64,000 bases of DNA from Flavobacterium croceum DSM 17960 (GCF_002917885.1 NZ_PQNY01000002.1:62001-126000); one strand, 5' to 3'; shown: positions 8,866-18,416, counted from the stretch's first letter. The notes: a model not told the origin generated them from the sequence alone. Numbers and translations: made by a program.

Positions 8866-10809
8866 ATGCAATTCAAACATCCAGAACTTTTATATTTCCT
8901 TTTCTTATTGGTAATACCCATTCTGGTGCATCTTTTTCAATTACGAAAATTTAAAAAAGAATATTTTTCGAATGTAAAGTTTTTAAAAGAACTTGCTTTA
9001 CAAACTCGAAAAAGTTCCAAAATAAAAAAATATTTACTTCTAGCAACTAGATTATTACTATTGGCTTGTGTTATTTTTGCCTTTGCACAACCCTTTTTTA
9101 AAGCCAAAGACAGCGAAAATGCTCAAAATGAATTGTATATTATTTTAGACAATTCGTTTAGTATGCAAGCCAAAGGTAAAAAAGGAGAATTGCTTAAAAG
9201 AGCCGTGCAAGAGTTATTACAACACGCTCCAGAAAATGCAAATTTTTCACTTTTAACCTGTACCGATGATTATTGGAATACCGATATAAAAACCATACAA
9301 AAAGAACTTCAAAACTTAGCATACAGTCCTATTTCGTTTGACATAGAGAGTCTTTTGGCAAAAATAAAATCGCATAAAACAGCCAACAAAAAAGATATTG
9401 TAGTAATTACCGATGCAATAGGTATAAAAAATGATGCGCTAAAAAGCTATAAAAATGACGAAAATTTGTTTTTTATTGTTCCTGAAATAGAAAAAAAATC
9501 AAATGTAGCTATAGATACTGTGTATCTTAATCAAACGTTGGACAAGTTTTATGAAATAAGTGTAAAAATAAAGAGTTTTGATACTGATAAAACTGTAAAC
9601 GTACCTGTTTCATTGTACAACAACAATAAACTGCAGGCTAAAACATTGGTAAATTTAAAAACTTCCGAGAATAAAATAAATTTCACATTACCTAAAGAAA
9701 ATTTTAACGGATATGTTTCTTTACTAGATGATGGTCTAGAGTACGACAACACCTATTATTTTAGCATCTCTAAACCCGAAAAAAATAAAGTAATTAGTAT
9801 TGGCGACGACGCAAAATCTGAATTTCTATCTCGAATTTATACTAATGATGAATTTATTTATAAAAACTATCCTTTAGCGCAACTCGATTATAATATACTT
9901 GATAAACAAGACGCTATTATACTCAATGAGTTGAAAGAAATTCCTGTAGCGCTTCAAACCAATTTGAAATCTTTTGCTCAAAAAGGAGGAAATGTCATCA
10001 TTATTCCTAATGCCGAAAGTGTAGCATCAAATTTAAATACTCTTACGCAAAATTGGGGCGGTATTACCTACCAAAGTCCTACCACCAATGAGAAATTAAT
10101 TTCTAAAATCAATTTTAATCATCCGCTATTTACGGGTGTATTTGAAAAAAAGGTAGATAACTTTCAATATCCAAAAACAAATATTTCATTTGAAATAAAT
10201 GGTGCTATTCCTAGCGCTTTGCAATATAATGATGCTACTTCATTTTTATCGGTATTCTCCAACGGATTAGCATCTGTATATGCGTTTGCGGCACCAATCA
10301 ACAAAGCGAATAGTAATTTTCAAAATTCACCTATTATAGTGCCTGTTTTTTACAACATGGCAAAAAATATTCAAAAAACGGGAGCTACTGCTATTACTAT
10401 AGGCAATAATACACCTTATATTGTGGAAACCGATTTGGGTAAAGACGAAATTGTAAGTGTAAAAAGTACCGAACCCCAAAACAAAGAAAGTTTTATTCCT
10501 GTACAACAAATTCTCAACAATAAGGCAAAACTTACTTTTAATGAAAATCCTAACAAAGCAGGAAATTATTCTATTTACAACAACACAACCGCTATAGAAA
10601 ACCTGAGTTTTAACTACAATAGAAAAGAAAGTAATTTGGAAAATGTAAACAAAGATGCTGTTTCAGATTTCAAAGAATTTAACGATGTAGAAACTCTATT
10701 CAACACCTTGCATATCAACCGTACCGATAGTATGGTATGGAAATGGTTTGTGCTTTTGGCACTACTATTTTTAGCATTGGAAATAGCGATTCAAAAATTT
10801 GTAAAATGA
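8866..10809 (+). CDS. BatA-domain / von Willebrand A-like membrane protein
   Basis: A 647-residue inner-membrane protein. The N-terminus has the two-helix BatA-type region (hydrophobic stretches at about 9-25 and 56-76, with QLRKFKKEYFSNVKFL between). A VWA-like domain with a MIDAS-type DNSFSM (D95, S97, S99) comes next, followed by a long periplasmic part and a final membrane helix near residue 630. Proteins of this kind in Bacteroidota are often near bat/mox genes, but none is here. The next gene overlaps its stop (ATGA), so the dihydroorotase-like, small membrane and esterase genes probably share its transcript. Molecular role unknown. Confidence 0.85.
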   Translation: MQFKHPELLYFLFLLVIPILVHLFQLRKFKKEYFSNVKFLKELALQTRKSSKIKKYLLLATRLLLLACVIFAFAQPFFKAKDSENAQNELYIILDNSFSMQAKGKKGELLKRAVQELLQHAPENANFSLLTCTDDYWNTDIKTIQKELQNLAYSPISFDIESLLAKIKSHKTANKKDIVVITDAIGIKNDALKSYKNDENLFFIVPEIEKKSNVAIDTVYLNQTLDKFYEISVKIKSFDTDKTVNVPVSLYNNNKLQAKTLVNLKTSENKINFTLPKENFNGYVSLLDDGLEYDNTYYFSISKPEKNKVISIGDDAKSEFLSRIYTNDEFIYKNYPLAQLDYNILDKQDAIILNELKEIPVALQTNLKSFAQKGGNVIIIPNAESVASNLNTLTQNWGGITYQSPTTNEKLISKINFNHPLFTGVFEKKVDNFQYPKTNISFEINGAIPSALQYNDATSFLSVFSNGLASVYAFAAPINKANSNFQNSPIIVPVFYNMAKNIQKTGATAITIGNNTPYIVETDLGKDEIVSVKSTEPQNKESFIPVQQILNNKAKLTFNENPNKAGNYSIYNNTTAIENLSFNYNRKESNLENVNKDAVSDFKEFNDVETLFNTLHINRTDSMVWKWFVLLALLFLALEIAIQKFVK

Positions 10810-12071
10810 AACTCATTTTAAAAAAAGCAAAAGTGCTCGATGCTTCAAGCCAATATCACAAGCAAACGGTTGATATTAAAATAACAAAGGGCATAATTGA
10901 AGATATTGCTCCAGAAATCACACAAAACGATTATCAAAACATCGAATTTGATAATCTTCACATATCAAACGGCTGGATTGATACAAGTGTTTGCTTTGGA
11001 GAACCTGGTTTTGAAGATGCCGAAACTTTACTTAATGGTTTAAATACAGCTGCCAAAAGTGGCTTTACCCAAGTAGCTATTCAGCCAAATACAAAACCCA
11101 TTACCGATAATCAAGCACAAATAGAATTTATAAAAAATAGATCGTTACATCATCTTGTTGAAGCCTTTCCCATTGGTGCATTAACCAAAAAAAGCGAGGG
11201 TTTAGATTTAGCAGATTTGTACGACATGAAAAATGCTGGAGCTGTAGCTTTTGGCGATTATAATTGCTCTATTGCCAATGCAAATATCATGAAAATTGCT
11301 TTGCAATATGTTCAAGATTTTAACGGCTTGGTTATTGCTTTTTCTCAAGAAGATTCATTAAAAGGTAAAGGTGTTGTAAACGAAGGTGTAGCTGCAACCC
11401 ATTTAGGTCTAAAAGGAATACCTAGTTTGGCAGAAGAAATTGCAATAGCACGAAACTTATTTCTATTAGAATATACAGGGGGAAAACTGCACATTCCTAC
11501 TATTTCTACTCAAAAATCGGTAAAACTTATACAAGAAGCCAAAGCAAAGGGATTACATGTTACATGTAGCGTATCGGTTCATCATTTAACATTAACCGAT
11601 GAAAAACTTTCTGATTTTAATACAAATACCAAAGTACTTCCTCCGTTAAGAACCGAACAAGATCGATTAGCGTTACTCGAGGCGGTTAAAGACAATACTA
11701 TCGATTGTATTACAACAGATCATCACCCTGTAAATATAGAATATAAAAATCTTGAATTTGACTTGGCTCATTTTGGTACAATAGGTTTGGAAAGTGCTTT
11801 TGGAGCTTTAAACAAAGTATTGACTTTGGAATGTATTATTGAAAAATTAACTTTTGGCAGAACTATTTTAGGAAAACAAAAAAGTAGTATTAAACAAGGA
11901 AATCTTGCTAATATGACACTATTTAACCCAAATACATCATGGGTTTTTGATACTAAAAATATAATATCTAAATCTAAAAACGCCATTTTTATAAACGAAC
12001 CAATGCAAGGAGAAGTTTACGGGGTTATAAACAACAATAAAATTAGTTTAAACAATAATGAAAGAAAATAA
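10806..12071 (+). CDS. Dihydroorotase-like protein lacking the metal-binding HxH (probably non-catalytic)
   Basis: An amidohydrolase-fold protein of 421 residues related to the multifunctional-complex type dihydroorotases. In active enzymes the first strand reads DxHxHxREPG. Here residues 59-68 read DTSVCFGEPG, so both histidine ligands are Ser61 and Cys63 and the substrate-binding Arg is Gly65. The rest of the fold is recognisable, including the late TTDHHP motif. It resembles the PyrC-prime type subunits that support aspartate transcarbamoylase in other bacteria; a similar structural role is inference. The ATG at 10806 overlaps the upstream stop. A longer reading that starts inside the upstream gene is rejected. 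Confidence 0.9.
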   Translation: MKLILKKAKVLDASSQYHKQTVDIKITKGIIEDIAPEITQNDYQNIEFDNLHISNGWIDTSVCFGEPGFEDAETLLNGLNTAAKSGFTQVAIQPNTKPITDNQAQIEFIKNRSLHHLVEAFPIGALTKKSEGLDLADLYDMKNAGAVAFGDYNCSIANANIMKIALQYVQDFNGLVIAFSQEDSLKGKGVVNEGVAATHLGLKGIPSLAEEIAIARNLFLLEYTGGKLHIPTISTQKSVKLIQEAKAKGLHVTCSVSVHHLTLTDEKLSDFNTNTKVLPPLRTEQDRLALLEAVKDNTIDCITTDHHPVNIEYKNLEFDLAHFGTIGLESAFGALNKVLTLECIIEKLTFGRTILGKQKSSIKQGNLANMTLFNPNTSWVFDTKNIISKSKNAIFINEPMQGEVYGVINNNKISLNNNERK

Positions 12072-12375
12072 ATCATTAGGAATATTGGCTTACTTTACTA
12101 TTATAGGTACTGTAATTGCTATGATTATGAATACTGATGCTGAGAAAAAAAGTAACTTTAATTCGTTTCATATACGTCAGGCTTTAGGCGTATTTTTATC
12201 ATTTTTTTTACTAGGTTATTTTGTAAGTTATGCCGATAGTTGGACTGCTACGAGTGCTTTCTATATTTTTTTCTTTATCTTATGGATTTATGGATTTCTA
12301 GCCGCTTTAGAAGGTAAAACAAAACTTATTCCTGTATTGGGTAATTTCTTTCAAAAAATATTTAAAACTTTATAA
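12058..12375 (+). CDS. Small membrane protein, function unknown
   Basis: A 105-residue protein with about three hydrophobic segments (near residues 8-24, 45-62 and 68-84) and a basic tail. The motif FNSFHIRQALG after the first segment resembles the DUF4870-like families of small membrane proteins, but I am not certain of that assignment. It overlaps the end of the dihydroorotase-like gene by 14 nt and shares one base with the next start (TAATG), so it is firmly embedded in a polycistronic unit. Translational coupling on both sides supports it as a real gene. Confidence 0.8.
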   Translation: MKENKSLGILAYFTIIGTVIAMIMNTDAEKKSNFNSFHIRQALGVFLSFFLLGYFVSYADSWTATSAFYIFFFILWIYGFLAALEGKTKLIPVLGNFFQKIFKTL

Positions 12376-13028
12376 TGAGCCTATCTTTACAGTATTTAAT
12401 ACGAGAACCTAAAACAATAAAGGATAAAAATCCTTTGCTAATACTACTTCATGGTTATGGTAGTAATGAAGAAGATTTATTTTCTTTTGCTAGCGAGCTT
12501 CCCGAAGATTGTTATGTTGTTTCTGCTAGAGCACCTCATGATATGATGTATGATAGCTACGCATGGTATGCAATAAATTTTACTGCCGATGCTACAAAAT
12601 TTTCAGATATTCCTCAAGCAATAGAATCTAGAGAACTCATAGCAAATTTTATTGATGAGCTTACAAGCAAATATCCTATAGACCAAGATAAAACAGTTCT
12701 CATTGGGTTTAGCCAAGGCGCAATATTAAGCTATGCGGTAGCATTATCTTATCCAAAAAAAGTAAACAAAATTGTAGCGTTGAGTGGCTATTTTAACCCC
12801 GAAATTGTTGTTGATACATTTTTAGACAATCCCGATATACAAAACGTAAAAGTATTTGCTTCTCATGGAAATGTCGATCAAGTTATTCCTGTTGAGTGGG
12901 CAAGAATTTCTTCGGCAAAAATTAAAGATTTTGGAATTGATATTGTGTACAAAGAATATCCTGTAGGCCATGGTGTAGCGCCGCAAAATTTCTTTGATTT
13001 TAAAAAATGGATCGAAACTTATTTATAA
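12375..13028 (+). CDS. Alpha/beta hydrolase, phospholipase/carboxylesterase family
   Basis: Cytoplasmic serine hydrolase of 217 residues. The nucleophile elbow GFSQGA places Ser113, with Asp168 in HGNVDQVIP and His199 in PVGHG forming the triad. The oxyanion LLHGYGSNEEDL near the N-terminus is typical of this family, which acts on short acyl esters. No signal peptide. It is the last gene of the + strand run that starts with the BatA-like protein, and its stop is followed at once by a bidirectional terminator. Confidence 0.93.
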   Translation: MSLSLQYLIREPKTIKDKNPLLILLHGYGSNEEDLFSFASELPEDCYVVSARAPHDMMYDSYAWYAINFTADATKFSDIPQAIESRELIANFIDELTSKYPIDQDKTVLIGFSQGAILSYAVALSYPKKVNKIVALSGYFNPEIVVDTFLDNPDIQNVKVFASHGNVDQVIPVEWARISSAKIKDFGIDIVYKEYPVGHGVAPQNFFDFKKWIETYL

Positions 13029-13058
13029 AATAAAAGGGATTCTTTAGTCCCTTTTATT
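13029..13058. terminator. Bidirectional terminator that overlaps the minus-strand lipoprotein end
   Basis: Perfect 11-bp stem AATAAAAGGGA / TCCCTTTTATT. It serves the esterase gene. Its right arm contains the stop codon (13054-13056) of the convergent lipoprotein gene. Confidence 0.85.
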
Positions 13059-13548
13059 GTTCTATGCCTTGTTCTGGCTCATCACTTTCAATGACTTTAT
13101 TTCCGGCTTCAATATCTCCTTTATAAATTGTAATTCCAGCTTTTTTAAGAGAATACTCTTTACCTAAATACAATTGATAATCTTTGTATACCCAAGGCTC
13201 ATTTTTATCTTTTCTAACTAGTAATAACGAGTCGTCTATATTGGGCATAAATATTTCGGCTGTGTTACCATCTTCGCTAAATAAAACATAAGCGCATAAA
13301 ATAGCTTCTTCTTTTTCTTGTTTTTCAATAGGATTTAGCTGAATTCCTGTAAAAACTCTCACACAATCTTTACTCACTTTAGACCAAGTATATCCTGCTG
13401 AAGCCAAACAACCATGCTCGTCTTTATCTGTACCTACAGCAACAGAATCTGTAGCTTCACCTGGCAATAAAGTATCGGCATCTTTATTTAATTTACAAGA
13501 AAACATTAAAAAGGTCAATAAGAGTAATAGTAGTGCTTTTTTTAACAT
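13054..13548 (-). CDS. Lipoprotein of unknown function
   Basis: A 164-residue protein with a lipoprotein signal (MLKKALLLLLLTFLMFSC, lipid-modified Cys at position 18), so it should be anchored in the inner or outer membrane facing the periplasm. The mature part has an invariant-looking HGCLASAGYTWS segment and ends in acidic residues. Similar small lipoproteins are seen in other flavobacteria, but I know no assigned function. It is the last of three minus-strand genes 2-4 nt apart, downstream of an MBL-fold hydrolase. Confidence 0.8.
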   Translation of the reverse strand: MLKKALLLLLLTFLMFSCKLNKDADTLLPGEATDSVAVGTDKDEHGCLASAGYTWSKVSKDCVRVFTGIQLNPIEKQEKEEAILCAYVLFSEDGNTAEIFMPNIDDSLLLVRKDKNEPWVYKDYQLYLGKEYSLKKAGITIYKGDIEAGNKVIESDEPEQGIEQ

Positions 13549-13550
13549 AA

Positions 13551-14048
13551 TTATTCGATTTGTTTTGGATATAAATAAGTTTGAATAGTTTCGAAAGATA
13601 CAGTTTGGTCTTTATTTATAAAATATTTAATCAAGGCTTCTCCCCACAATTCTCCATTACTATAGTCTGCTATTAACCAACGATGATTTAGTAGTTTTAT
13701 TTTATTAATTGAAAACTTTTTTTCACCATCTGCCGCTTGATCTGTATACGGATTCCCTTTTGGACTTCCATTATAGTCTATTAAAGCATTCTTTACTAAG
13801 GGAATAATTTTAGTATAATCTAAATTAGCATTATAAAAATATTCTTTAGCGTTATCATTGTTTTCCAAAGCAAAATAATTGGCTTCTACCAATTGATTGT
13901 ACAATACATTCAAACTATCTTTTGCCGAAGAGCTTGTAGAGGCTTGTTGTTTTTTTTCAAAAGCTTCTTTTCTTGTAAAATAACTATACGTAAAAACATT
14001 TAATAATGCTGAGAGTATGAATAAATATAAAAATAATTGTTTTTTCAT
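13551..14048 (-). CDS. Membrane-anchored protein of unknown function
   Basis: A 165-residue protein beginning with one hydrophobic segment (residues 4-24), acting as an uncleaved anchor or signal, followed by a soluble domain with a KDSLNVLYNQLVEANYFALENN helix-like region. No recognisable motif. The gene lies between the MBL-fold hydrolase (4 nt away) and the lipoprotein (2 nt away), so all three are most likely one operon. The soluble part probably faces the periplasm. Function unknown. Confidence 0.78.
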   Translation of the reverse strand: MKKQLFLYLFILSALLNVFTYSYFTRKEAFEKKQQASTSSSAKDSLNVLYNQLVEANYFALENNDNAKEYFYNANLDYTKIIPLVKNALIDYNGSPKGNPYTDQAADGEKKFSINKIKLLNHRWLIADYSNGELWGEALIKYFINKDQTVSFETIQTYLYPKQIE

Positions 14049-14052
14049 TTTT

Positions 14053-14817
14053 TTAAACGGTTATTGTTAAATTATCAAAAGCCAATATTACATTTTTGGG
14101 CAATTCTTTTTGTACATTTTCATGCAAGCCCATATGGTGACTTATATGCGATAAGTAGGCTTTTTCTGGGTTTATCAAATGTACAAATTCTAGAGCTTCT
14201 TCCAAATTAAAATGTGAATGATGAGGCTCTTTTCTCAAAGCATTAATTACCAACACCTTGACGCCTTTTAACTTTTCTATTTGGCTTTCTTCTACAAAAG
14301 ACACATCTGTTAAATAAGCAAAATTATCTATTCTATAGCCAAGTATAGGCATTTTTCCGTGAAGAACTTCAATAGGAATTATCGTTTTGTTCTTTACATA
14401 AAATGGTTTGCTTGGTTCTACCTCAAAAGCAAGTACAGAAGGTGCTCCAGGGTATTTATTATCTTGAGTAAAAATATAGTCGAAACGTTTTTCCAAATTT
14501 TTTAAAACTCTGTTTTGTGCATATATAGAAATAGCCCCTTGATTAAAGTAAAAAGGTCTTATATCGTCTAGCCCCGCAGTATGGTCGGCATGTTCGTGTG
14601 TAAATAGAATGCCATCTACCCTATCGCACTTAGAGTTTAGCATTTGTTGTCTAAAATCGGGCCCGCAATCTATTACCACCGAAAAATCTTTATCAACAAC
14701 CCAAATTGAAACACGCAATCTTTTGTCTTTACTATCGGTGCTCAAACACACTTCATCTGTACAGCCTATTACAGGAATACCCTGCGAAGTACCTGTTCCT
14801 AAAAAATATACCTCCAT
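14053..14817 (-). CDS. MBL-fold metallo-hydrolase (PhnP-like)
   Basis: A 254-residue cytoplasmic metallo-beta-lactamase fold protein. The HxHxDH metal site is HEHADH at residues 74-79. The N-terminal GTGTSQGIPVIGC and the later LSHISHHMG supply the other features of the PhnP/RNase Z-like branch, so a phosphodiesterase activity on nucleotides or cyclic phosphates is plausible. No phn genes are nearby. It heads a three-gene minus-strand operon with two envelope proteins. Family assignment is firm; the substrate is not known. Confidence 0.9.
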   Translation of the reverse strand: MEVYFLGTGTSQGIPVIGCTDEVCLSTDSKDKRLRVSIWVVDKDFSVVIDCGPDFRQQMLNSKCDRVDGILFTHEHADHTAGLDDIRPFYFNQGAISIYAQNRVLKNLEKRFDYIFTQDNKYPGAPSVLAFEVEPSKPFYVKNKTIIPIEVLHGKMPILGYRIDNFAYLTDVSFVEESQIEKLKGVKVLVINALRKEPHHSHFNLEEALEFVHLINPEKAYLSHISHHMGLHENVQKELPKNVILAFDNLTITV

Positions 14818-14906
14818 GTAGCACGGTTTTTGATAAGGTTATGTTAAATCTATATTTATTTTACAAAAATAAGGAAATAGAATTTTAATAAAAGTGAGTA
14901 ATTGCT

Positions 14907-14914
14907 AACTTTGT
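14907..14914 (+). promoter_or_regulatory. Bacteroidota -7 promoter motif
   Basis: TAACTTTG matches TAnnTTTG, 18 nt upstream of the ATG of the large conserved protein at 14933. Confidence 0.7.
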
Positions 14915-14932
14915 AATGAATTTGAAATACCT

Positions 14933-16393
14933 ATGGGAAACGGATTAAATATTAAGCTAAAAGGCGATAAGGTAATTGAGCATATTCCTTCTATAAAAGA
15001 TAAAGCTTTAAGAATAAATCTTAATGATAATATTTATGGAACATTTGCAGAAATTGGGGCTGGCCAAGAAACGGTAAGACATTTTTTTAGAGCTGGAGCT
15101 TCATCTGGAACTATTGCCAAAGCCATGTCTGCATACGATAAAGACTTTAGTGATGCCATTTATGGTGTAGAAGATGATGGCAGATATGTTACTGAAAGTC
15201 GATTAAAAAAAATGCTTACCCACGAGGTAAAACTTATAGAGCAACGCCTTGACCGCGAAAAGCATCCAAACAAAATGTTTTTTAGTTATGCTAATACCGT
15301 AGCTACTATAGATTTTGCTAAACAATTTAAAGGACACGGTTGGGTTGGGATAAAATACCAAGTAGAACCCGAAGAAGAATATAACGAAATTATACTACAC
15401 ATCCGATTTAAAGAAACCGATGCGCGCTTACAACAAGAAACATTAGGAATACTTGGAGTAAACCTTATTTATGGCGCTTTTTATAAATACAATGATCCCA
15501 AAAAACTTCTTCGATATCTATATGACCATTTAGACAAAGACCAGTTAGAAATAGATACCATAAATTTCTCTGGCCCCCGATTTGCATCTGTAGACAATAG
15601 ATTGATGAGTTTGCAATTGGTAAAAAATGGTATGACAGACGCTGTAATGTTTAGCCCCGAAGGGAAAAACATTTTGCCTGCTGCTGTTTTGTACAAAAAA
15701 AATATACTTGCTTTAAGAGGAAGCTATAGACCTGTTACTAAAGTAAATATGGATATGTACCGCCGTTCACTAGAAATGTTTACGGCAGAAAATAAAGTAG
15801 ATAAAGAAAATACCTATGTTATTTTTGAAATAACATTATCCAACCTTCGCTCTGAAGGAGAAATTGACGAAAGAGATTTTATGGACAGAGCCGAGCTATT
15901 ATGCTCCTTAGGGCAAACGGTAATGATTTCAAATTTTCAAGAATATTATAGAGTAGTTGAATATTTTTCTAGTTTTACCAAAGCCCGAATGGGACTAGCT
16001 ATGGGAGTAAACAACCTCGTAGATATTTTTGACGAAAAATACTACAGACATTTAAGCGGAGGTATTCTAGAAGCTTTTGGTAAACTATTTTACCGAGATA
16101 TGAAAGTGTATTTGTATCCAATGGAAGAAAATGGAGAAATCATTACTTCGCAAAACTTAAAAGTACACCCTAGAATGAAAGAACTTTACAAGTTTTTTGC
16201 ATACAACGGAAAAGTAATAGACATTACAGACTATGAAAGAGAAAATCTTAAAATATTTTCTAGAGAAATTCTTAAAATGATTGCAAATGGTGAAACAGGT
16301 TGGGAAGCAATGTTGCCCGAAGGCACAGCAGATCTTATTAAAAAACACCACCTATTTGGCTACGACCCCAATAAGGTTCTTGAAAATGTATAA
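14933..16393 (+). CDS. Large conserved cytoplasmic protein of unknown function
   Basis: A 486-residue soluble protein without signal or membrane segments. From memory, close relatives exist throughout Flavobacteriia and are carried in databases under inconsistent names (nicotinate-nucleotide adenylyltransferase, TonB-dependent receptor). Neither name fits: there is no HxGH nucleotidyltransferase motif and no export signal. Conserved-looking stretches include YGTFAEIGAGQETVRHFF near residue 36, NFSGPRF and MGLAMGVNNLVDIFDEKYYRH. It has its own promoter motif and a hairpin after the stop, so it is likely monocistronic. I give no function. Confidence 0.85.
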   Translation: MGNGLNIKLKGDKVIEHIPSIKDKALRINLNDNIYGTFAEIGAGQETVRHFFRAGASSGTIAKAMSAYDKDFSDAIYGVEDDGRYVTESRLKKMLTHEVKLIEQRLDREKHPNKMFFSYANTVATIDFAKQFKGHGWVGIKYQVEPEEEYNEIILHIRFKETDARLQQETLGILGVNLIYGAFYKYNDPKKLLRYLYDHLDKDQLEIDTINFSGPRFASVDNRLMSLQLVKNGMTDAVMFSPEGKNILPAAVLYKKNILALRGSYRPVTKVNMDMYRRSLEMFTAENKVDKENTYVIFEITLSNLRSEGEIDERDFMDRAELLCSLGQTVMISNFQEYYRVVEYFSSFTKARMGLAMGVNNLVDIFDEKYYRHLSGGILEAFGKLFYRDMKVYLYPMEENGEIITSQNLKVHPRMKELYKFFAYNGKVIDITDYERENLKIFSREILKMIANGETGWEAMLPEGTADLIKKHHLFGYDPNKVLENV

Positions 16394-16414
16394 CGAATAA
16401 CACATAATAATCTT

Positions 16415-16456
16415 AACAACTTTATACTATAAAGCTAGTGTAAAGTTGTTTTTAAT
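16415..16456 (+). terminator. Probable terminator after the unknown 486-aa gene
   Basis: Perfect 10-bp arms AACAACTTTA / TAAAGTTGTT with a 16-nt loop, followed by a T-rich run. The loop is longer than usual. Confidence 0.55.
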
Positions 16457-16466
16457 TTTAAAAAAT

Positions 16467-17714
16467 ATGCAACATATAATAGACCGTTTTATTAAATATG
16501 TAACGATTGATACCGAGTCAGATCCGAATTCAGAAACCACTCCAAGCACTTCCAAGCAATTTAATCTCGCAAATTTATTGGTAGAAGAATTAAAAATTAT
16601 TGGGCTTACAGAAGTTACCATTGATGAAAAAGGTTATGTAATGGGTACACTACCTAGTAATCTTGATTATGATGTGCCTACCATTGGTTTTGTTTCTCAT
16701 TACGACACATCGCCCGATTTTTGTGGAGCAAACGTTAAACCTCAAATTGTTGAAAATTATGATGGAGGCGATATTACACTTAATGCAGAAAAAAACATTA
16801 TATTATCTCCAAACTATTTTGAAGATTTACTACTCTACAAAGGGCAAACACTTATTACAACTGATGGTACCACTTTGCTAGGAGCAGACGATAAGGCTGG
16901 AATCACAGAAATTGTTTCGGCTATGGAATATTTGGTAAAACATCCAGAAATAAAACACGGAAAAATACGTGTTGGCTTTACTCCAGATGAAGAAATTGGT
17001 AGAGGAGCAGACTTTTTTGACGTTGAAAAATTTGGTGCACAATGGGCTTATACTATGGACGGAAGCCAAATTGGCGAATTAGAATATGAAAATTTTAATG
17101 CGGCAGGAGCAAAAATAACATTCAAAGGGAAAAGTGTACACCCAGGTTATGCCAAAGGAAAAATGATAAACTCAATGCTTATAGCAAACGATTTTATCAA
17201 TAAATTACCTAAAAATGAAGTTCCACAAGAAACCGAAGGTTATGAAGGCTTTTTTCATATTACAGGTCTTTCTGGCAGCATAGAAGAGAGTAAAGTAGAA
17301 CTTATAGTACGTGACCATGATATGCAAAAATTTGAAGCTCGAAAACAACTACTTCAAACTATTGTAAATGAAATAAATGCACAATACAACACACAATTTG
17401 GAGAAGCTATATGCCATGCAGAAATAAAAGATCAATATTATAATATGCGTGAAAAAGTTGAGCCACAAATGTTTATTGTTGATATAGCCGAAAAAGCAAT
17501 GCGCGAGTTGGGCATTGAACCAATAATTAAACCAATACGTGGTGGTACAGATGGTTCTCGATTATCGTACATGGGACTTCCGTGTCCTAATATTTTTGCT
17601 GGCGGACATAATTTTCACGGAAAATATGAATATGTACCCGTGCAAAGTATTGAAAAAGCAATTGATGTAATCATCAAAATTGCTGAAATTACCGCTTCTG
17701 GAGACTATAAATAA
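16467..17714 (+). CDS. pepT: Peptidase T (tripeptide aminopeptidase)
   Basis: Cytoplasmic M20-family zinc aminopeptidase that releases the N-terminal residue of tripeptides. From the ATG at 16467 it is 415 residues, matching PepT. First metal site [11 protein letters not shown] has H78 and D80; the bridging Asp lies in GADDKAG (about 141-142); the catalytic Glu pair is in TPDEEIGRG (about 175-176); later metal residues are in [10 protein letters not shown] and [11 protein letters not shown] seven-residue upstream extension from TTG would fall inside the preceding terminator arm and is rejected. A terminator follows. Confidence 0.97.
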   Translation: MQHIIDRFIKYVTIDTESDPNSETTPSTSKQFNLANLLVEELKIIGLTEVTIDEKGYVMGTLPSNLDYDVPTIGFVSHYDTSPDFCGANVKPQIVENYDGGDITLNAEKNIILSPNYFEDLLLYKGQTLITTDGTTLLGADDKAGITEIVSAMEYLVKHPEIKHGKIRVGFTPDEEIGRGADFFDVEKFGAQWAYTMDGSQIGELEYENFNAAGAKITFKGKSVHPGYAKGKMINSMLIANDFINKLPKNEVPQETEGYEGFFHITGLSGSIEESKVELIVRDHDMQKFEARKQLLQTIVNEINAQYNTQFGEAICHAEIKDQYYNMREKVEPQMFIVDIAEKAMRELGIEPIIKPIRGGTDGSRLSYMGLPCPNIFAGGHNFHGKYEYVPVQSIEKAIDVIIKIAEITASGDYK

Positions 17715-17718
17715 AAAA

Positions 17719-17757
17719 AGAAAAAGGGAAATCATACTAAAGATTTCCCTTTTTTTA
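17719..17757 (+). terminator. Terminator of pepT
   Basis: Stem AAAAAGGGAAATC / GATTTCCCTTTTT with an 8-nt loop and a T-run, 4 nt after the stop. Confidence 0.9.
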
Positions 17758-17779
17758 TCTAAAAATATACGTTCTCTTA

Positions 17780-17787
17780 TACTTTTG
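17780..17787 (+). promoter_or_regulatory. Bacteroidota -7 promoter motif for the YdeI-like gene
   Basis: TACTTTTG matches TAnnTTTG, 48 nt upstream of the ATG at 17836. Confidence 0.6.
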
Positions 17788-17835
17788 TAGATGCTACTAA
17801 AAGAATAATACTAGAATAAAGTAGAATATTCGAAA

Positions 17836-18414
17836 ATGCAAGAAGAAAAAAATCCTTGGAATAAAAACCATTTATGGCTAGATGAAATAGCTTTGCTTTC
17901 TGATATTATTGCCAAAACACCATTGCAAGAGGCTAAAAAATGGGGAGGAATTGTTTATGTTTTTAATAACAAAAATATAATAGGCATTGGTGGTTTTAAA
18001 AACTATTTTGCACTTTGGTTTTTTAACGGTGCCTTTTTAAAAGATACTTCACAAGTACTCATAGCTGCAACAAATACCACTAAGGCTTTAAGACAATGGC
18101 GTTTTACTTCTAAAGAACAAATAAACGAAAAACTAATACTTCAATATATACACGAGGCTATTGCCAACGAAGAAAAAGGTATTTCGTTTAAACCACAAAA
18201 AAATAGTTCTATAGAATCGAGTTTTATGAATTGTGAGATGGAAAACGATTCTATTTTACATACAGCATTTCAGCAATTCTCTCCTTATAAACAAAAAGAA
18301 TTTTTAGAATATATTGAAACCGCAAAACAAGAAAAAACAAAAATTTCTCGGTTTGAAAAAATAAAACCTATGATCCTTTCGGGCATAGGTTTGAATGATA
18401 AATACAGAAAGTAA
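17836..18414 (+). CDS. YdeI/DUF1801-family protein
   Basis: A 192-residue soluble protein. The N-terminal half resembles the DUF1801 fold (KKWGGIVYVFNNKNIIGIGGFKNYFALWFFNG), and the C-terminal 55 residues match the YdeI/OmpD-associated helical region (FSPYKQKEFLEYIETAKQ followed by KISRFEKIKPMI). Relatives are annotated as bacteriocin-protection or YdeI proteins; the biochemical role is unsettled. It stands alone on the + strand and ends 2 nt from the convergent yajC with no terminator between them. Confidence 0.85.
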   Translation: MQEEKNPWNKNHLWLDEIALLSDIIAKTPLQEAKKWGGIVYVFNNKNIIGIGGFKNYFALWFFNGAFLKDTSQVLIAATNTTKALRQWRFTSKEQINEKLILQYIHEAIANEEKGISFKPQKNSSIESSFMNCEMENDSILHTAFQQFSPYKQKEFLEYIETAKQEKTKISRFEKIKPMILSGIGLNDKYRK

Positions 18415-18416
18415 TA

